A stretch of DNA of 64,000 bases, taken from contig NC_067122.1 of NCBI RefSeq assembly GCF_021347895.1, positions 10,839,983 to 10,903,982 of the forward strand. Reading direction: 5' to 3'. The position numbers and the translations under genes are program-made. The DNA comes from Acanthochromis polyacanthus (taxonomy: Eukaryota > Chordata > Actinopteri > Pomacentridae). Under the pieces are notes generated by a model, which was not told where the DNA came from, searched no databases, and worked only from the letters and a program-made list of their open reading frames with translations. Within the stretch, counting starts at the first letter, position 1. Every line of letters begins with the position of its first letter. Of the stretch, positions 42,167-61,700 are shown piece after piece.

Positions 42167-43642
42167 TACAGTCACAGTCAAAATACTAAACAAATCCTTA
42201 AAAAAGCCATTAAAAACTTAAAATTGACTGGTTTCAGAAAAATATACAAGACATTTTGAGTATTGGGTCATTTTGGTACCAGTGATGCACGAATGAAGGT
42301 TGTGATTTTTATTAAAAGATACAATTTTTGTTGCTGTGCTTCATGTCTATATAAAGTCAGCACATTTGAAAGTTCTATAGAGACAGAAATGGCTAAAACA
42401 AGGAAAATAACCCAGGAAACGCCTGAAGATACAGATTCTCAGCCAGGAAGGGTACAGCTGATGCCAGATAACTAGGAAGTACAAATGTAGTCCTTCAGCA
42501 GTTCGATACACTCTTCAGAAAGACAGATGAAAATGGAAGACAAACCAAGATCTTTTCAAGGGTTTCCTCAGCAAGAAATGACTGCATCCTGATCTGCATG
42601 TACAGGGAAAACCATCAAATTACATCACAGGAGCTTCAGCAGCAGTGGTCAAACCAAACTGGTGTCCAGTGCTCCATCCACACAGTACATGGTTCACTTT
42701 TAGATCATGGCTAATGGTCCTAGAAGGTTGTCAAGAAGCTCCTGATCTATGAGACACAGAGATTAGCCCAGACTTGTAGGACCCAAGCACATAAGAACTG
42801 GACTGGTCAGATGAGTCCAGTTCGAGCTTTATCTTTCTCCTGCTGATATGAGGGTACAAAGAAGGCCAGGTGAAACATTATCTCCAGCATGTACAGTATC
42901 TACTGTCAAGCATGGTGGAGGCAGTATCATGGTTTAGGGACGCACGAGTGCTGCTGGTGTTGGTTACTGAACTCTGCCAAGTATTGTGCCATTCTTGAAA
43001 CCTACATACTCCCTTCTGCATGTGCACTGCTCCATCGGAGTCAAAAGTGGATGTTTCAGCAAGATAATGCCCCTTGTCACACATCCAGGGCCAGTAGAAC
43101 TTGGCTGCAGGAGCACAGTATCGAGGGCTTACAGTGGTCAGCTCAATCCCTGGACATGAGCTCCATTGAAAATCTGTGGTGGATTATCAAAAGGTCTGTT
43201 TCAAAGCATAAACCAAACAATTTAGAAGAATTAAAAGCAGTAATTCAAGAAGAATGAGACAAGATAATCCCTTAACAGTGTGAAAGGCTTGTGGGGAACA
43301 TGTCAGTCAGGATTAGAGCTCTACTGCTGCTAACGACAGGACTGCTAAATATTAATTTGCTGATGTGATGGTTTATTTATTTTTTGTTCAATTTTGAACA
43401 CATTTTCCATTATTTGTCGACTCTGATATTGACAATGTTGAGAACTAACATACTGAAACTGTCAAGAATTGAGTTTTGTTAGTTTTTCTAGAAACAAAAA
43501 AATATAAAATTTGTATTTGTTTCTGTCTGTCTAATGCAGCCACACCTTTCGAAACACAAGATTTTTCCACAAATATATTATGATAATATTTGAGAGTGTG
43601 TAAACTTTTAAGGGTGTCTCAAAAAATTTTTCCACCACTGTA
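42167..43642 (+). mobile_element. Tc1-like transposon, inactivated
   Basis: The right end reads TTTTTCCACCACTGTA, and the left end starts TACAGTCACAGTCAAAA, a diverged inverted end. A TA dinucleotide at each boundary fits the Tc1/mariner target. The interior is a broken transposase: MAKTRKITQETPED at 42389, WSDES at about 42804, then the frame 42889-43257 with FQQDNAPCHTSRASRTWLQE and SSIENLWW. The three DDE-type acidic residues can still be found, but the first is in a different frame from the others and stops intervene. Confidence 0.85.
42389..43257 (+). pseudogene. Tc1-like transposase pseudogene
   Basis: The start MAKTRKITQ resembles Tc1 N-termini (MAKTKE...). The reading frame breaks early (stop after 28 codons), the DNA-binding part is shifted, and the C-terminal DDE half is open at 42889-43257. 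Catalytic signatures are WSDES, QQDNAPCH and IENLWW. The usual length is about 340 residues; this copy could not be translated as one protein. Confidence 0.85.

Positions 43643-51544
<7,902 letters not shown>

Positions 51545-51622
<78 letters not shown>
51545..51622. repeat. CA microsatellite, about 78 bases
   Basis: An uninterrupted CA run. Confidence 0.98.
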
Positions 51623-51623
<1 letters not shown>

Positions 51624-52028
51624 TAACTCCAAACTGTTCTTACAATCTAGAAATGTTTTCACAACTATGGTTTAAAACAACAACAAAAAATGTCCATGCA
51701 AAGTTTGGAAGACATGTACACATGCATCTTTCTGTGCACTTCGACTGAGAGACACAATGTAGCAGTTGTCTTCTGTGTTCATTTTTCTTTTTTTACAGGT
51801 TTATTAGTAGAAAATATGTGAACAGAGCTAATAAGTACTAATCTGTTGTGATAACTGAATGAACTATGAGGGTATTTTAAAAAAACATGGAGTGTAACTG
51901 ATATTTAGGGGCATAGGTGATTACTATAAAGTCTTATGTCAAATGTCCACAAAAAAAGAAGGGTTTGTTGTCATTTCTTTGCTATTGATGTCCTTTGAAA
52001 ACCAGTAGGTTAGAGGGAACCAAAAAAA

Positions 52029-53040
52029 ATGAACAAGGAAGAAGCCAGAACTGTGATCAAGTATCTTCATAAAAAAAGAATGACCCCTGAGATAGGCCAC
52101 AAAGACATGGTCAACACACTTGGTGAGGACACCCCTTGCTTTCCAACTGTAAACACGTAAGTTGCTGATTTCAGCCGGGGCAGGGAGAGTGCTAAAGACA
52201 CTTAAAATCAGCGTCTGCAGAGAATCAAGTGGAGGCTACGTACCACATGGACATGAATGATAGGCATCGATTGTCCAACACGTAGCGGAAACCATAGACA
52301 GCAGAGTTGGCTAAGTTCACCCTGTTTTGACTGACATCTTAGGGATGAGCAAGCTGTCTGCAAGATGGGTGTCGGGAATGTTGACACTAGATCATAAGTT
52401 GAAGAGATGGAAATTTTGAGAAATTTTTTGGCTCATTTTCAGGCTGATCCTGCCAAATTCCTCTTGAGATTTGTGACCTAGAATGAGACATAGGTTCACC
52501 ACTTTGATCCTGAATCGAGGAATAAGAAAGTAAACAATGGAAACACATTGGTTCTCCGGCTTCCAAGAAAGTTCAGCAAATGGCATCTGTTGGCAAGGTA
52601 ATGGCTTCTGTGTTTTGGTATAGTGAGTTATTACTCATGACTGACTTCTTGCAAAACAATCGAACCGTTAAAGATAACTACCAAGCACCAGAACTGAAAC
52701 AATGAAAGAAAAAAAGAGAGGAAAACCTCAAGCTGAAGTGCTCGTGTTCCAGGAAAATGTGTTCGTCCACACAGCATCAGGTGGCAGATGCAGGTAATAT
52801 GGCTTCGAATTATTCCCCTATGAACCATACTCACCCAATCTAGTAGCATCTGATTTCTATGTGCTTCCTAAACTGAATATCCACTTGTTTGGTCTCCATT
52901 CACAGAGAGATGATGAAGTCATGCGTGCTGTCGAGGAGATTCTGGAGGTCCAAGAAGTGACTCTCTTTTGTGAAGGGATAAAGCTTGAACATCGGTAGAC
53001 CAAGGGCACCGAAGTTAAGGGAGACTATTTTGGGGGGGGA
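52029..53040 (+). pseudogene. mariner transposase pseudogene
   Basis: The translation starts MNKEEARTVIKYLHKKRMTP (43 codons, then stop), followed by VADFSRGRESAKDT, matching the helix-turn-helix part of mariner (WVADFKRGRES). Later pieces are GKVMASVFW, GFELFPYEPYSPNLVASDFY with VLPKLN (third catalytic Asp kept in ASDFY), RDDEVMRAVEEILE and EGIKLEHR. The second catalytic Asp, normally in QDNA, reads Glu here (FQENV at 52752). Several stops and shifts are present, so it is non-functional. Confidence 0.8.
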
Positions 53041-53066
53041 AAATGCAGTTTTTCTCCTGTCATGTT

Positions 53067-53095
53067 TTGTGGTGAGGTTGAGAACCTCACCACAA
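53067..53095. repeat. perfect 13-bp inverted repeat, 3-base loop
   Basis: TTGTGGTGAGGTT, GAG, AACCTCACCACAA. It lies just after the mariner transposase remnant; no U-tract follows directly. Confidence 0.9.
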
Positions 53096-53105
53096 CTTTT
53101 TTGAA

Positions 53106-53934
53106 GTTCATCCTCATACTGTATTTCTTGTGCCCTTGCAGTGACTAAAAAGCCTTAATAACAAGGTGTTACTGTGATTACAAGGTAAGTTCTGCCAGAA
53201 ACACATTAGCAAACAGCAGAAAGCAACTGCTCCACCCACAGTCACATTTAGAGCTTTGCAAAGTCCAAATTTGCTCATTGACTTACTTCAGGATTTTGAC
53301 AACATAGTTGACAAATGCAATTCTTCACTCAAACTTTGAGTGCCCTTCTTTGCTTGGCCACCAAAAACATTTTTATTACTACAAATGCATGTAGAGCAGG
53401 AAGTGTCAGGAAATGCTTGAGTCTGTGTATTTTTAACTTAACTGACTAAATCACTGATTGGGTGCCTTTAAATTCCAAGTTCATCCAAGTTCATTAGTAC
53501 TTAGTACATTTGATGTAAGCTTCTGCTAAGCCCTGACCCAGTGCCATCAAATCACAGTTTGTGTCTTAAAGCCTGTAATTCCCCAATACTTTTGGATGAT
53601 GCTTCAACTTGTCTGACTTTATAAGCCCCCTGAAAAACACATCAAAGGAGTTATGCAAATTGAGTATGACAGAGGCAATATAACTTCTAACATGAGTTAA
53701 AAAGCAGCACTGGTACTGGATCTAGTAGCTCTACTGAAATTCCAAAACTGGACCAAGATACAGTAAGAGAAACTCTAGAAAAAAATATTATTAGCCTCAT
53801 TAGTCATATTTGTAGATATAGAGACCTACAGTATCATACTGTGAAATGACACTCTGCCCACGGAGTTGCACAGAACCCCTGGCTGTGCATCGAGAACTGC
53901 TGAACACATTAGCCAGTTAATGGGCTACTTATAA
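53106..53934. other. intergenic, nothing recognised
   Basis: Unique-looking sequence upstream of the spon2 promoter region. Confidence 0.6.
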
Positions 53935-54145
53935 AGTGTAGGAGAGTGAGGAGGAGGAGAGAGCCAGAGGGAGAGCCAAAGTCAAAGGGCATGAAGGGGG
54001 CAGGGAAGTCATTGGCGAGCAGATAGAGAGGCTGAGAAAAAAGTGTAGAGTGAGTTAAAGAGGGGAGTGGAGCACAAAATGGAAAGGAGGGGGCAGGAAG
54101 AAAAAGAGAAAATGAGGGAAAGAGGGGGAGGATAGAGAGGGGTGA
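53935..54145 (+). promoter_or_regulatory. purine-rich (GA-rich) tract upstream of spon2
   Basis: About 200 bases of mostly A and G on the + strand (for example GAGGAGGAGAGAGCC, GAAAATGAGGGAAAGAGGGG) end 15 bases before the TATA-like motif. GA tracts can be nucleosome-poor; a regulatory role is inference. Confidence 0.4.
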
Positions 54146-54159
54146 ACCTCTTGAAAGAC

Positions 54160-54196
54160 ATAAATAGGCGAAAGAGGACTTGGAGATTTGCAGTCT
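54160..54196 (+). promoter_or_regulatory. candidate spon2 core promoter (ATAAATAG plus initiator)
   Basis: ATAAATAG at 54160-54167 is a TATA-like element. TGCAGTCTC about 30 bases downstream (54189-54197) could serve as the initiator. The purine tract ends just upstream and a splice-donor-bearing exon follows. No transcript evidence is available. Confidence 0.4.
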
Positions 54197-54310
54197 CTCG
54201 TCCCGACAGCCACATCCACTGCTCTCCTCTCCCCTTCTCCTCACCTCCAGCCCTCCTCTTCACTCATCAGCTGCAGCCCTTCATTCATCTGGAACCCTGA
54301 GCAAAAACCA
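54191..54310 (+). other. spon2: probable non-coding first exon of spon2
   Basis: It is pyrimidine-rich and about 120 bases long, ending AAAAACCA before a consensus donor GTGAGT (54311). It would splice to the acceptor at 55493 (TCCTTCAG). No ATG-initiated frame here continues into spon2, hence 5' UTR. Inferred from promoter-like sequence and donor only. Confidence 0.4.
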
Positions 54311-55493
54311 GTGAGTAGTTTCTGCACCTCACATTCATCCTGCTTCTGCATGACCATACAGAGTTTCTTCCAGGTGCATTCAATTTTCTGCACAATTTTT
54401 TCTATATTGGTGTGATAATTGAAACAAGCAAGCTTGCATGTGAATTTTTATACAATAATATAGTCTTTAAGCAACAACATATTCAAAATGAGTAAGAAAA
54501 TGTGACACAAAAGTGTAATGTAACAGACTTTAGCGCTGACATTTCAAAACATCACAGCAATAGATATAAGAATACATTTTTGAAAGAATGCATCCCAAAC
54601 TTTTAAAAAAAATATTACCTCTGAATCAAACAGACCTGGATATATTAGGTTGCTTAGGGAATATAAATGTCTAAAATTGTGTAGCACTCTGTAAGCATGC
54701 TTTTCATATATAAACCTCTCAGAGGCAAGGATGCAGCACCACAACTCTTCATGAATCAGGGACATATATTAGCATCTAAATCATACTGCAAAGTAAGACC
54801 ACTGACGAATTATTGATGTTGAGGGGAAAGCAGAGATGAGAGCTCAGTTTATGTTCCATTACTGGAGGAAAATATGATCAAGTATCCAAAGTTAGATTCA
54901 TTCCACTGAATATCCTGAAGGCAGAAATGTAGCTTACAAAGCTGCAACAATGATGACACTCTCAGTACACGCAACTTAATTATTATCAGATCTCCTTCTG
55001 TCTGCTTCACTTTACTGAGCTGCTAAACTGTGGAAAAACAGTGTAGAAGGTTTTAAATGAACACAATTTCCCTCTGACTCACATGCCCCACTTGTTAAAC
55101 CAGACACTCATGGTGCAGCCAGACAGTTTGCCCTTTTCAATTCTTCTTGTCAGCATTGTCATGTCCACAATCTGGAAAGATGAGGATAACTGCAAGTAGA
55201 GTTTTCATGAATAAATAAGACAAATCATACCAATCTGCAAATCTGGCCAGTGCAAGGCTTTTCAGTGCATAGTGACATGGATGGTGTTCAACCAAAAAAA
55301 GGGGTGGAAATCCTCTTCAGCAGAATAGAATTAGCTGAATCTTTAGAGTAGAAATATTTCTGGCAAGACCATTGTGGTAAGAAATCCTGAGCAGAGACTG
55401 GAAAAGTGTGCACTACATGCTTATTGTTATACATGATATAAATGTTATATTTTTTCTACTTTCTCTGCCCTCCTTTTCCAATATTTCCTTCAG
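54311..55493. other. probable first intron of spon2
   Basis: It lies between the candidate non-coding exon and the first coding exon. No repeat or extra exon is recognised. Confidence 0.5.
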
Positions 55494-55759
55494 GCCTTCC
55501 ATCCTCCCCCAGCCTGCCCTTATCATGGACACCACAAAAAACCTTCCCTCCTTCTCTGAGGCTGTCTATCGCCTGGGAGTCATGATGCTGACTCTGTGCC
55601 AGGGCCTTCATTCAATGCCTGTCCCGACTGATGTCCCCATGTGCACAGCCTCGGACACTGCCCAGTATAGTCTAACGTTTACTGGCAAATGGACCCAGGC
55701 AGCTTTCCCCAAGCAGTATCCTGTCTACCGTCCCCCTGCACAGTGGTCAAATCTTATTG
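55494..55759 (+). CDS. spon2: spon2 first coding exon (5' UTR tail, signal peptide, spondin start)
   Basis: The acceptor is ATTTCCTTCAG; coding starts at 55525. Residues 1-78 run from [18 protein letters not shown] to PPAQWSNLI. The last base is the first of a Gly codon. The donor is GTAAGT. An upstream in-frame ATG at 55408 lies in the intron and is not the start. Confidence 0.93.
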
Positions 55760-58700
55760 GTAAGTGCACTGAAGTTATTTTGAGATAGGAACAGAAAACT
55801 TACCAAACGCACTGGTAAGTCTTTGCACAAGATAATTAAATACAGGAGAAGCCAGAAGAAGAAGCATGCACTAATTGATCAATTAAAATAGAAGAAAACA
55901 CATATCTTTCCATTGGTAAGAATATTAAGTGTGCGTGTTTTGAGTCTAGATCTTCTCAATAACCCACCCAAAATATAAAAAAATATATAGTCACACAGCT
56001 CTTCAATAACCCCTTTTGTGAAAATACAGACTAGTAACTGTTGCAACAACTACTTCTAATCCTCTCCATTCACTTTCTCTGTGCTATCAGGAGTGACGCA
56101 CAGCTCTGACTTCCACATGTGGCAGCGTAATGAGTTTGCCAGCAATGGAGTGAGGGAGTTTGCGGAGAGAGGCGAGGCCTGGACGCTCATGAAGGAAGTG
56201 GAGACGGCCGGCGAACGCATCCAGAGTGTTTATGGGATCCTCTCCGCTCCCGCTGTTGTGGGAGGCACAGGCCAGATGAGCACCGAGTTCGAGGTCTTCG
56301 CCAGGCACTCGTATGTAAGTGTCTCAACAACTGGTTTCCTTCATTCCGGGTCAGGGCATTAGGTACATGAGAGGCCTTTTGCTGACAGGTCAGTATACAT
56401 CACACTGTGGTGCGATCATTTCTACGGCCTGTATCAGGGGCCTAAAGAATTTCTCAAAAAATGCTGACAACCATAGCTCTTGTTTAGTCTAAGGATACAT
56501 TTTTATATGTAGTAGTTCATAATAAGTATCACCTATAATAAGATTTTACTGCCAGAACTTACAGCCTTATCATCAGGCCCATAGATCATGCTGGTTTACA
56601 ATCTGGCCACATTTTAAACCAGTTATCTGGAAGTTAAAGTTGTAGTCACTGCAAGAACTGCCACTGCCACAGATTTTGTTATGAACTCACTGCACCTTGC
56701 AGAGTTCCTTACAGGTTCAGCTTTCACCACACTTACTACAGCTGAGCAGTATACAATTACAAATGAGATTCCATTCAATTTCTGTTTTTCACTTCCAACT
56801 AAGCATTTCAGACACATGGGATTTACTAGATTAAGGGTGTGGTCAGCGCTGTGAACTCTGTTTGGAGGTTATTTCCACTGAGATTGTTTGCTTGGTTGCC
56901 ATCTCTAAGCAATGCAATTGTTAGTAAAGTGCTATTATAGCCAAAAGTTATGACAGCCAAAACTATAAAGATTTAACTGGCGCTGTAACAGCACTAAAAT
57001 TTATAGCATTTTAAATAAGTGCACCAAGTGTCTTTTTAGTCAAATAGTAACCTGTCTTACTACTGCCACTTGTTGATAATATAAGGAGCTATATTGTGAG
57101 AAAGAAAGCATTATGCTTTTTTAACTAGGCTGATGCAGCAAAACAGTTAATGCTCCTATAAACGCAGCTCCTGAGTGTTCTTTCCATATGCTACACCCTA
57201 AAGAGAGCTTATGAAGTGTAGCAAGCTGAATTTATGTCTTTTCAAATTATGCAATAAAGAAGAAGTTGGCTGTTAAACTTCTTCCTGATGAGTCTCTAGG
57301 TAAGTAATAAAATTAGGGACACATCTGACTTGACATTTGTTGGGCTTGGACAAGAGACGAGACACAGGGTGGAAAAAAGCCAGTTGGCAAAAGAAGATGT
57401 TTGGCAAAATTGAACAAGCTGTATTACAGCACATGTAGGGAGGTGCATTTGTTCAAAGACTACAAATCTCTACTGTGATAATACATGCTTCTAACCGAAC
57501 AGTGAAATACATTACCACATGATATACACGACATATATGAGTGAAGTTCCATGAAGTCATTGGTCACTTCCAGAGTCTGGGTCATCTGAGGATGAAGACT
57601 TCAAGTTCGAAAACTAAAGAAGTCTGGGGAAGCAGGGTTAGAAACAAGTTACCAAATTTCTGCTGCGTGTTTCTCATCATCACTTCAGGATTGCATTTGA
57701 ATGCTATATCAGACACTACTGGCATACTGGCAACACACCAAAATGTTCATTCAAACTTTTGCCTCCGAAGTTGCACCATGAGTAACATAGAGAGGAAAAG
57801 AAAGCAAAAAATAAAAATGACTACCTGTGTTTCTGTTGCATACTAATTACTGCAACAGAAGATTGTTACCAGTAACAATGATAAAATTCTTGGAGTTCTT
57901 GAATTTATACATTACTACTCGAATGCGTGTATATAATATTACTTACCAACTTTACAGGAAAGTTACCCAAACTCAGAGAACAATAAATCAATTCTTACAT
58001 TGTCGCTTCAACCTGCAGTCTTGATTAAATTATAAATGGTGACATTAAATAACATCACTACTCTGTCATCTTTTCCATCCATGTCTTCCTCCTCTCTCTT
58101 CTTATCTACAACCCACCCACTTATTTTCTCTATCTATGCTCCATCTCCTTCCCTAATCTCTACTTCCTCCATCTGCAGCTGTCGTTTATCGTGCGTATCG
58201 TTCCAAGCCCCGACTGGTTTGTGGGTGTGGACAGTGTTGACCTGTGTGATGGCGATCACTGGAAAGACAATGTGTCGCTGGAGCTTTTCCCATATGACGC
58301 AGGAACTGACAGCGGTTTCACCTTCTCCTCCCCCAACTTTGAGACAATCCCACAGGACAAAGTCACACAGGTCAGTCAGCCTGAGCCAAGAGCAACACTG
58401 CATCAATCCAAAGTGACAATCATAAACCATGTGAGCAGAGAAATAAGTTGCTTTTTACAGCTGGTGTAAGCGGATAAAGTGCACATTTTCTCCCACATTT
58501 ACCGACAGATGTTAAATTTTTACATGCTTTGACAAAAACAGCTAATAAAATAAGCATACATTGAGCAGTTATTAAAATGTTGATCAGTGGTCCAAGTTTC
58601 AACTTCTACTGCCAGTTACTGGCAAGACAGTAAGTGACAGCTTAACAGATAATTTAATGCAAGACGTTCTAAATCTAGTGTCTGTACTGTGCTGTTTCTT

Positions 58701-61700
58701 CTTAGTGTCATTTTCACAAACTCTGTATGTAGAAAAATATATATTATTATCTAAAAATCAAACTAAACTACTCCAGTACACTGTTCATTGCACTTACATC
58801 ATAGTTCCTGCATCTCCAGAAGATAATTATGCTATAAGTTGTGACTGCCCAACCAGCATCTCTACAAACACATCTAATATGTCAACTGTATTTCTTTGTC
58901 CGGTGTCCATTTTCCGCCTCCACAGATCACCTCCTCTGTTCCTAGCCACCCTGCAAATTCATTCTTCTACCCTCGCCTGAAGCACCTGCCACCCATTGCC
59001 AAGGTCACACTGACCAAAATAAAGAAGACCAATCAGATCATCAGCCTGCCGGTGGAGCCAACACAGTCCAATCAACTGCCAACAGGAAACGAGATTGAAG
59101 ACAAGCTCATAAGTAAGTCTAACAAAAATATTCTGAATTTCTTTCTCCAGATGACATTCAATACTGTTTTAAAAAAAAAAGTCAAAGCAATTCTACTTGT
59201 ACTGATGCATCCCTGACTAAAACGTGAGTATTAGGTACTATTATATTTACAAATAACTGTTTCCCTTTAATTATGTTTACTGCACATTATAATAGACAAA
59301 AAACACAAGGAGCTGCTTGGTAGAGGTGTTACATCAGGTACAGATGGGATTTTATCATTCTGAGTGAAGACATATACCACTCTCCTTACAAAGTGGTTTA
59401 CCAGGACTTTGCACTGTGGAAAAAGTCATACCAGGTTCAACTTGGTTGGAAAACCCACCATTTTTTTTTGTAGCACTGGCAGCCTAGCTAGCATTCTAGA
59501 CTGGCCCCATTCAAATAAATGAGAGGTCTGCATGCCTTTCACATAGAGCTAAACTTGGTCAGAGCATGGCCACAAGATTAAAAAGCATGTCATGTCTTTA
59601 AAATGTGCCACTGTACTAAAGTGAAAAAATGATAATGTTCAAAAAAGCATAGCAATGCACAATGAAAGGCAGGGAGGCAGATCACTGCAGGGCACAGTAG
59701 TCATGTTACCACAGCCATTCATTACATACATGGACACTGGAAACACTTTACCCCACACAAAATGACTGGTAAAAAAAAAAAGATTAGTGAGATAAAGTCA
59801 GTGTCACAAATCTCACAAAATTACTATTTATCAGAATTTGAATCTATTTGGAAAGATCGAGATGTCCCATATGAGTATTTGATCCTATTCTTAAGGACAA
59901 AGAGTCAACAGATAGTCCTACATGCTGTTTGCTCTGGATGGATGCGCATGCTCAATGCGTCCAAACAGAAGCATGACGAAGCCTACAGAAACATGCCAGA
60001 CATTTTTTGGCACGTCACAGTGAGCAAGTTCTATGGGAATTATCTTTGAACATGGTATCCAGCTATCTTCTATACATCTGTGATGCAAATGTTAAACTCT
60101 GACATCATTCGAGCAACTGGCAGACGTCGCAGATGCCTTATGAAATACATTCAACAGACACAACAGCTTTTTATATGATATACTGAATGTACCATAACAC
60201 GAGCTAGAAACATAATGGGACGAAATGTTAAATAAAAAAAAACATGAATGAAGTACGTTAATATGAATGAAAAATAAATATAAGGAAATAACAGCAAATT
60301 CTATAAGGCAAACAAAGACAAAATATGGATTAGTAAGACCAACATGTAAACAGTGTACTTGTATTGCAGCCCAGTCTAAGTTGAGTCACACTGTCTCAGA
60401 ATCTCAGTAAGCTGGCACTATGGCTTTATTTGAGGTAGAAGGTCAACTTGCAAAAAACGACTGACCACTCTGAACCAGGTTACACTATGAGTAAAGTATC
60501 AGTGTTTGAAGAACAACTGTAACTACAAATCCTGGACCCAGTTACTGACGCTCTCTCTAGAATCATCAAACTGGAGAACTGAAAATCCTGACTCAGAAAC
60601 AGCCACATGTACTTCCAATACTGCACTGTTTCAAATCTAAACTGCCTCTTTGCCATTCCACTTTTACTGATTGAATAATGCTAAAAACATTAAAGAAAAT
60701 AAAACAAATGAGATAAAGTATGTTCCATGTTTTGACAAACTCAGATACAAGCGTCAAACACATGAGTAGAGACTTGGGTGCTTTACAAACTCATGCGAAA
60801 CCATTTGGGAAACATTACAGGCCACACACAAACTCAATTACTTCCAACCAGAAACCAGAGAGACAATTGAGTGGAGGGCATCTGAAAATGCCAGCGGCAC
60901 ATCTGGCATCCAGTGGAAAAGTCAATACATGACAGATGGAGAAAGTGAAAGAGCACTTTCAGAAAACCCATGTAGAAATTATTTACAGCAGCATTTAGGT
61001 CCTGACACCAAATGGGACACAGACACATAGGTTTTAACAAGACTAAAACCCATGAGGTGAAGCTGGATTTACTTAATGTTGGCTCCCAGACGATTTAAGA
61101 CTCCCTGTTGTACAGATTAGGGGTAATAACAAAAAAAAAAAGCCCAAAAGCAAGGAAGAATAAGAAAATATCTTGGAAAAAGTCAAGATAAAGAGCTTGT
61201 CAAACTCCAAGTAGAGCAAACAATGTTGCAGTCAAACAACCTGTCTGTGTGACTGATGGACTCTTATGCGATGGGGAGGGAAACTAACCTTTTATAATAA
61301 CATAATTCACCGCAAAAAGTCTAAAAAGCTGACTTGACCAGCAAAAGATAGCACGCCGACCCGGCAAAAGAGCTGACAGTGCGGTAATCAGATTCAGTGT
61401 TGAGGGTAACTATAAAGGTTTGAGTCAGCATCACAGGCTACAGTCCTGTTCCCCTGACTACACATCAACAAACAACAGACAGTGGCCAGAAATCTGTTGG
61501 GGTTTCCTGCCCTGCTCCCAACTCTCCATCCTACCCCCCCCCCCCCCCCCCCCCCCCCCCATCTGTTTATCCTTCCCCTATCCAATAATCACTTCATCTC
61601 ATTTCTGTGGCTCCTCCCCAGAGCTCAAACAAAAGCCTTCTTTAATTACTAGCAATCACCTGTACTAGATTTTATCTGTGAAACACAAAATCACCGTAAT

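Larger units (their letters stand above)
51990..53105 (+). mobile_element. mariner element, inactivated
   Basis: A decayed mariner transposase occupies most of it. The inverted ends were not found, so limits are approximate. There is a perfect 13-bp hairpin near the 3' side at 53067-53095. Confidence 0.75.

Noticed and set aside
53067..53095. Rho-independent terminator
   Set aside because: It is a hairpin in eukaryotic intergenic DNA; there is no immediate T-run and no bacterial gene.
55408..55524. Earlier spon2 start at 55408
   Set aside because: That ATG precedes the acceptor at 55493, so it is intronic. The ATG at 55525 has a strong context and a proper signal peptide follows.
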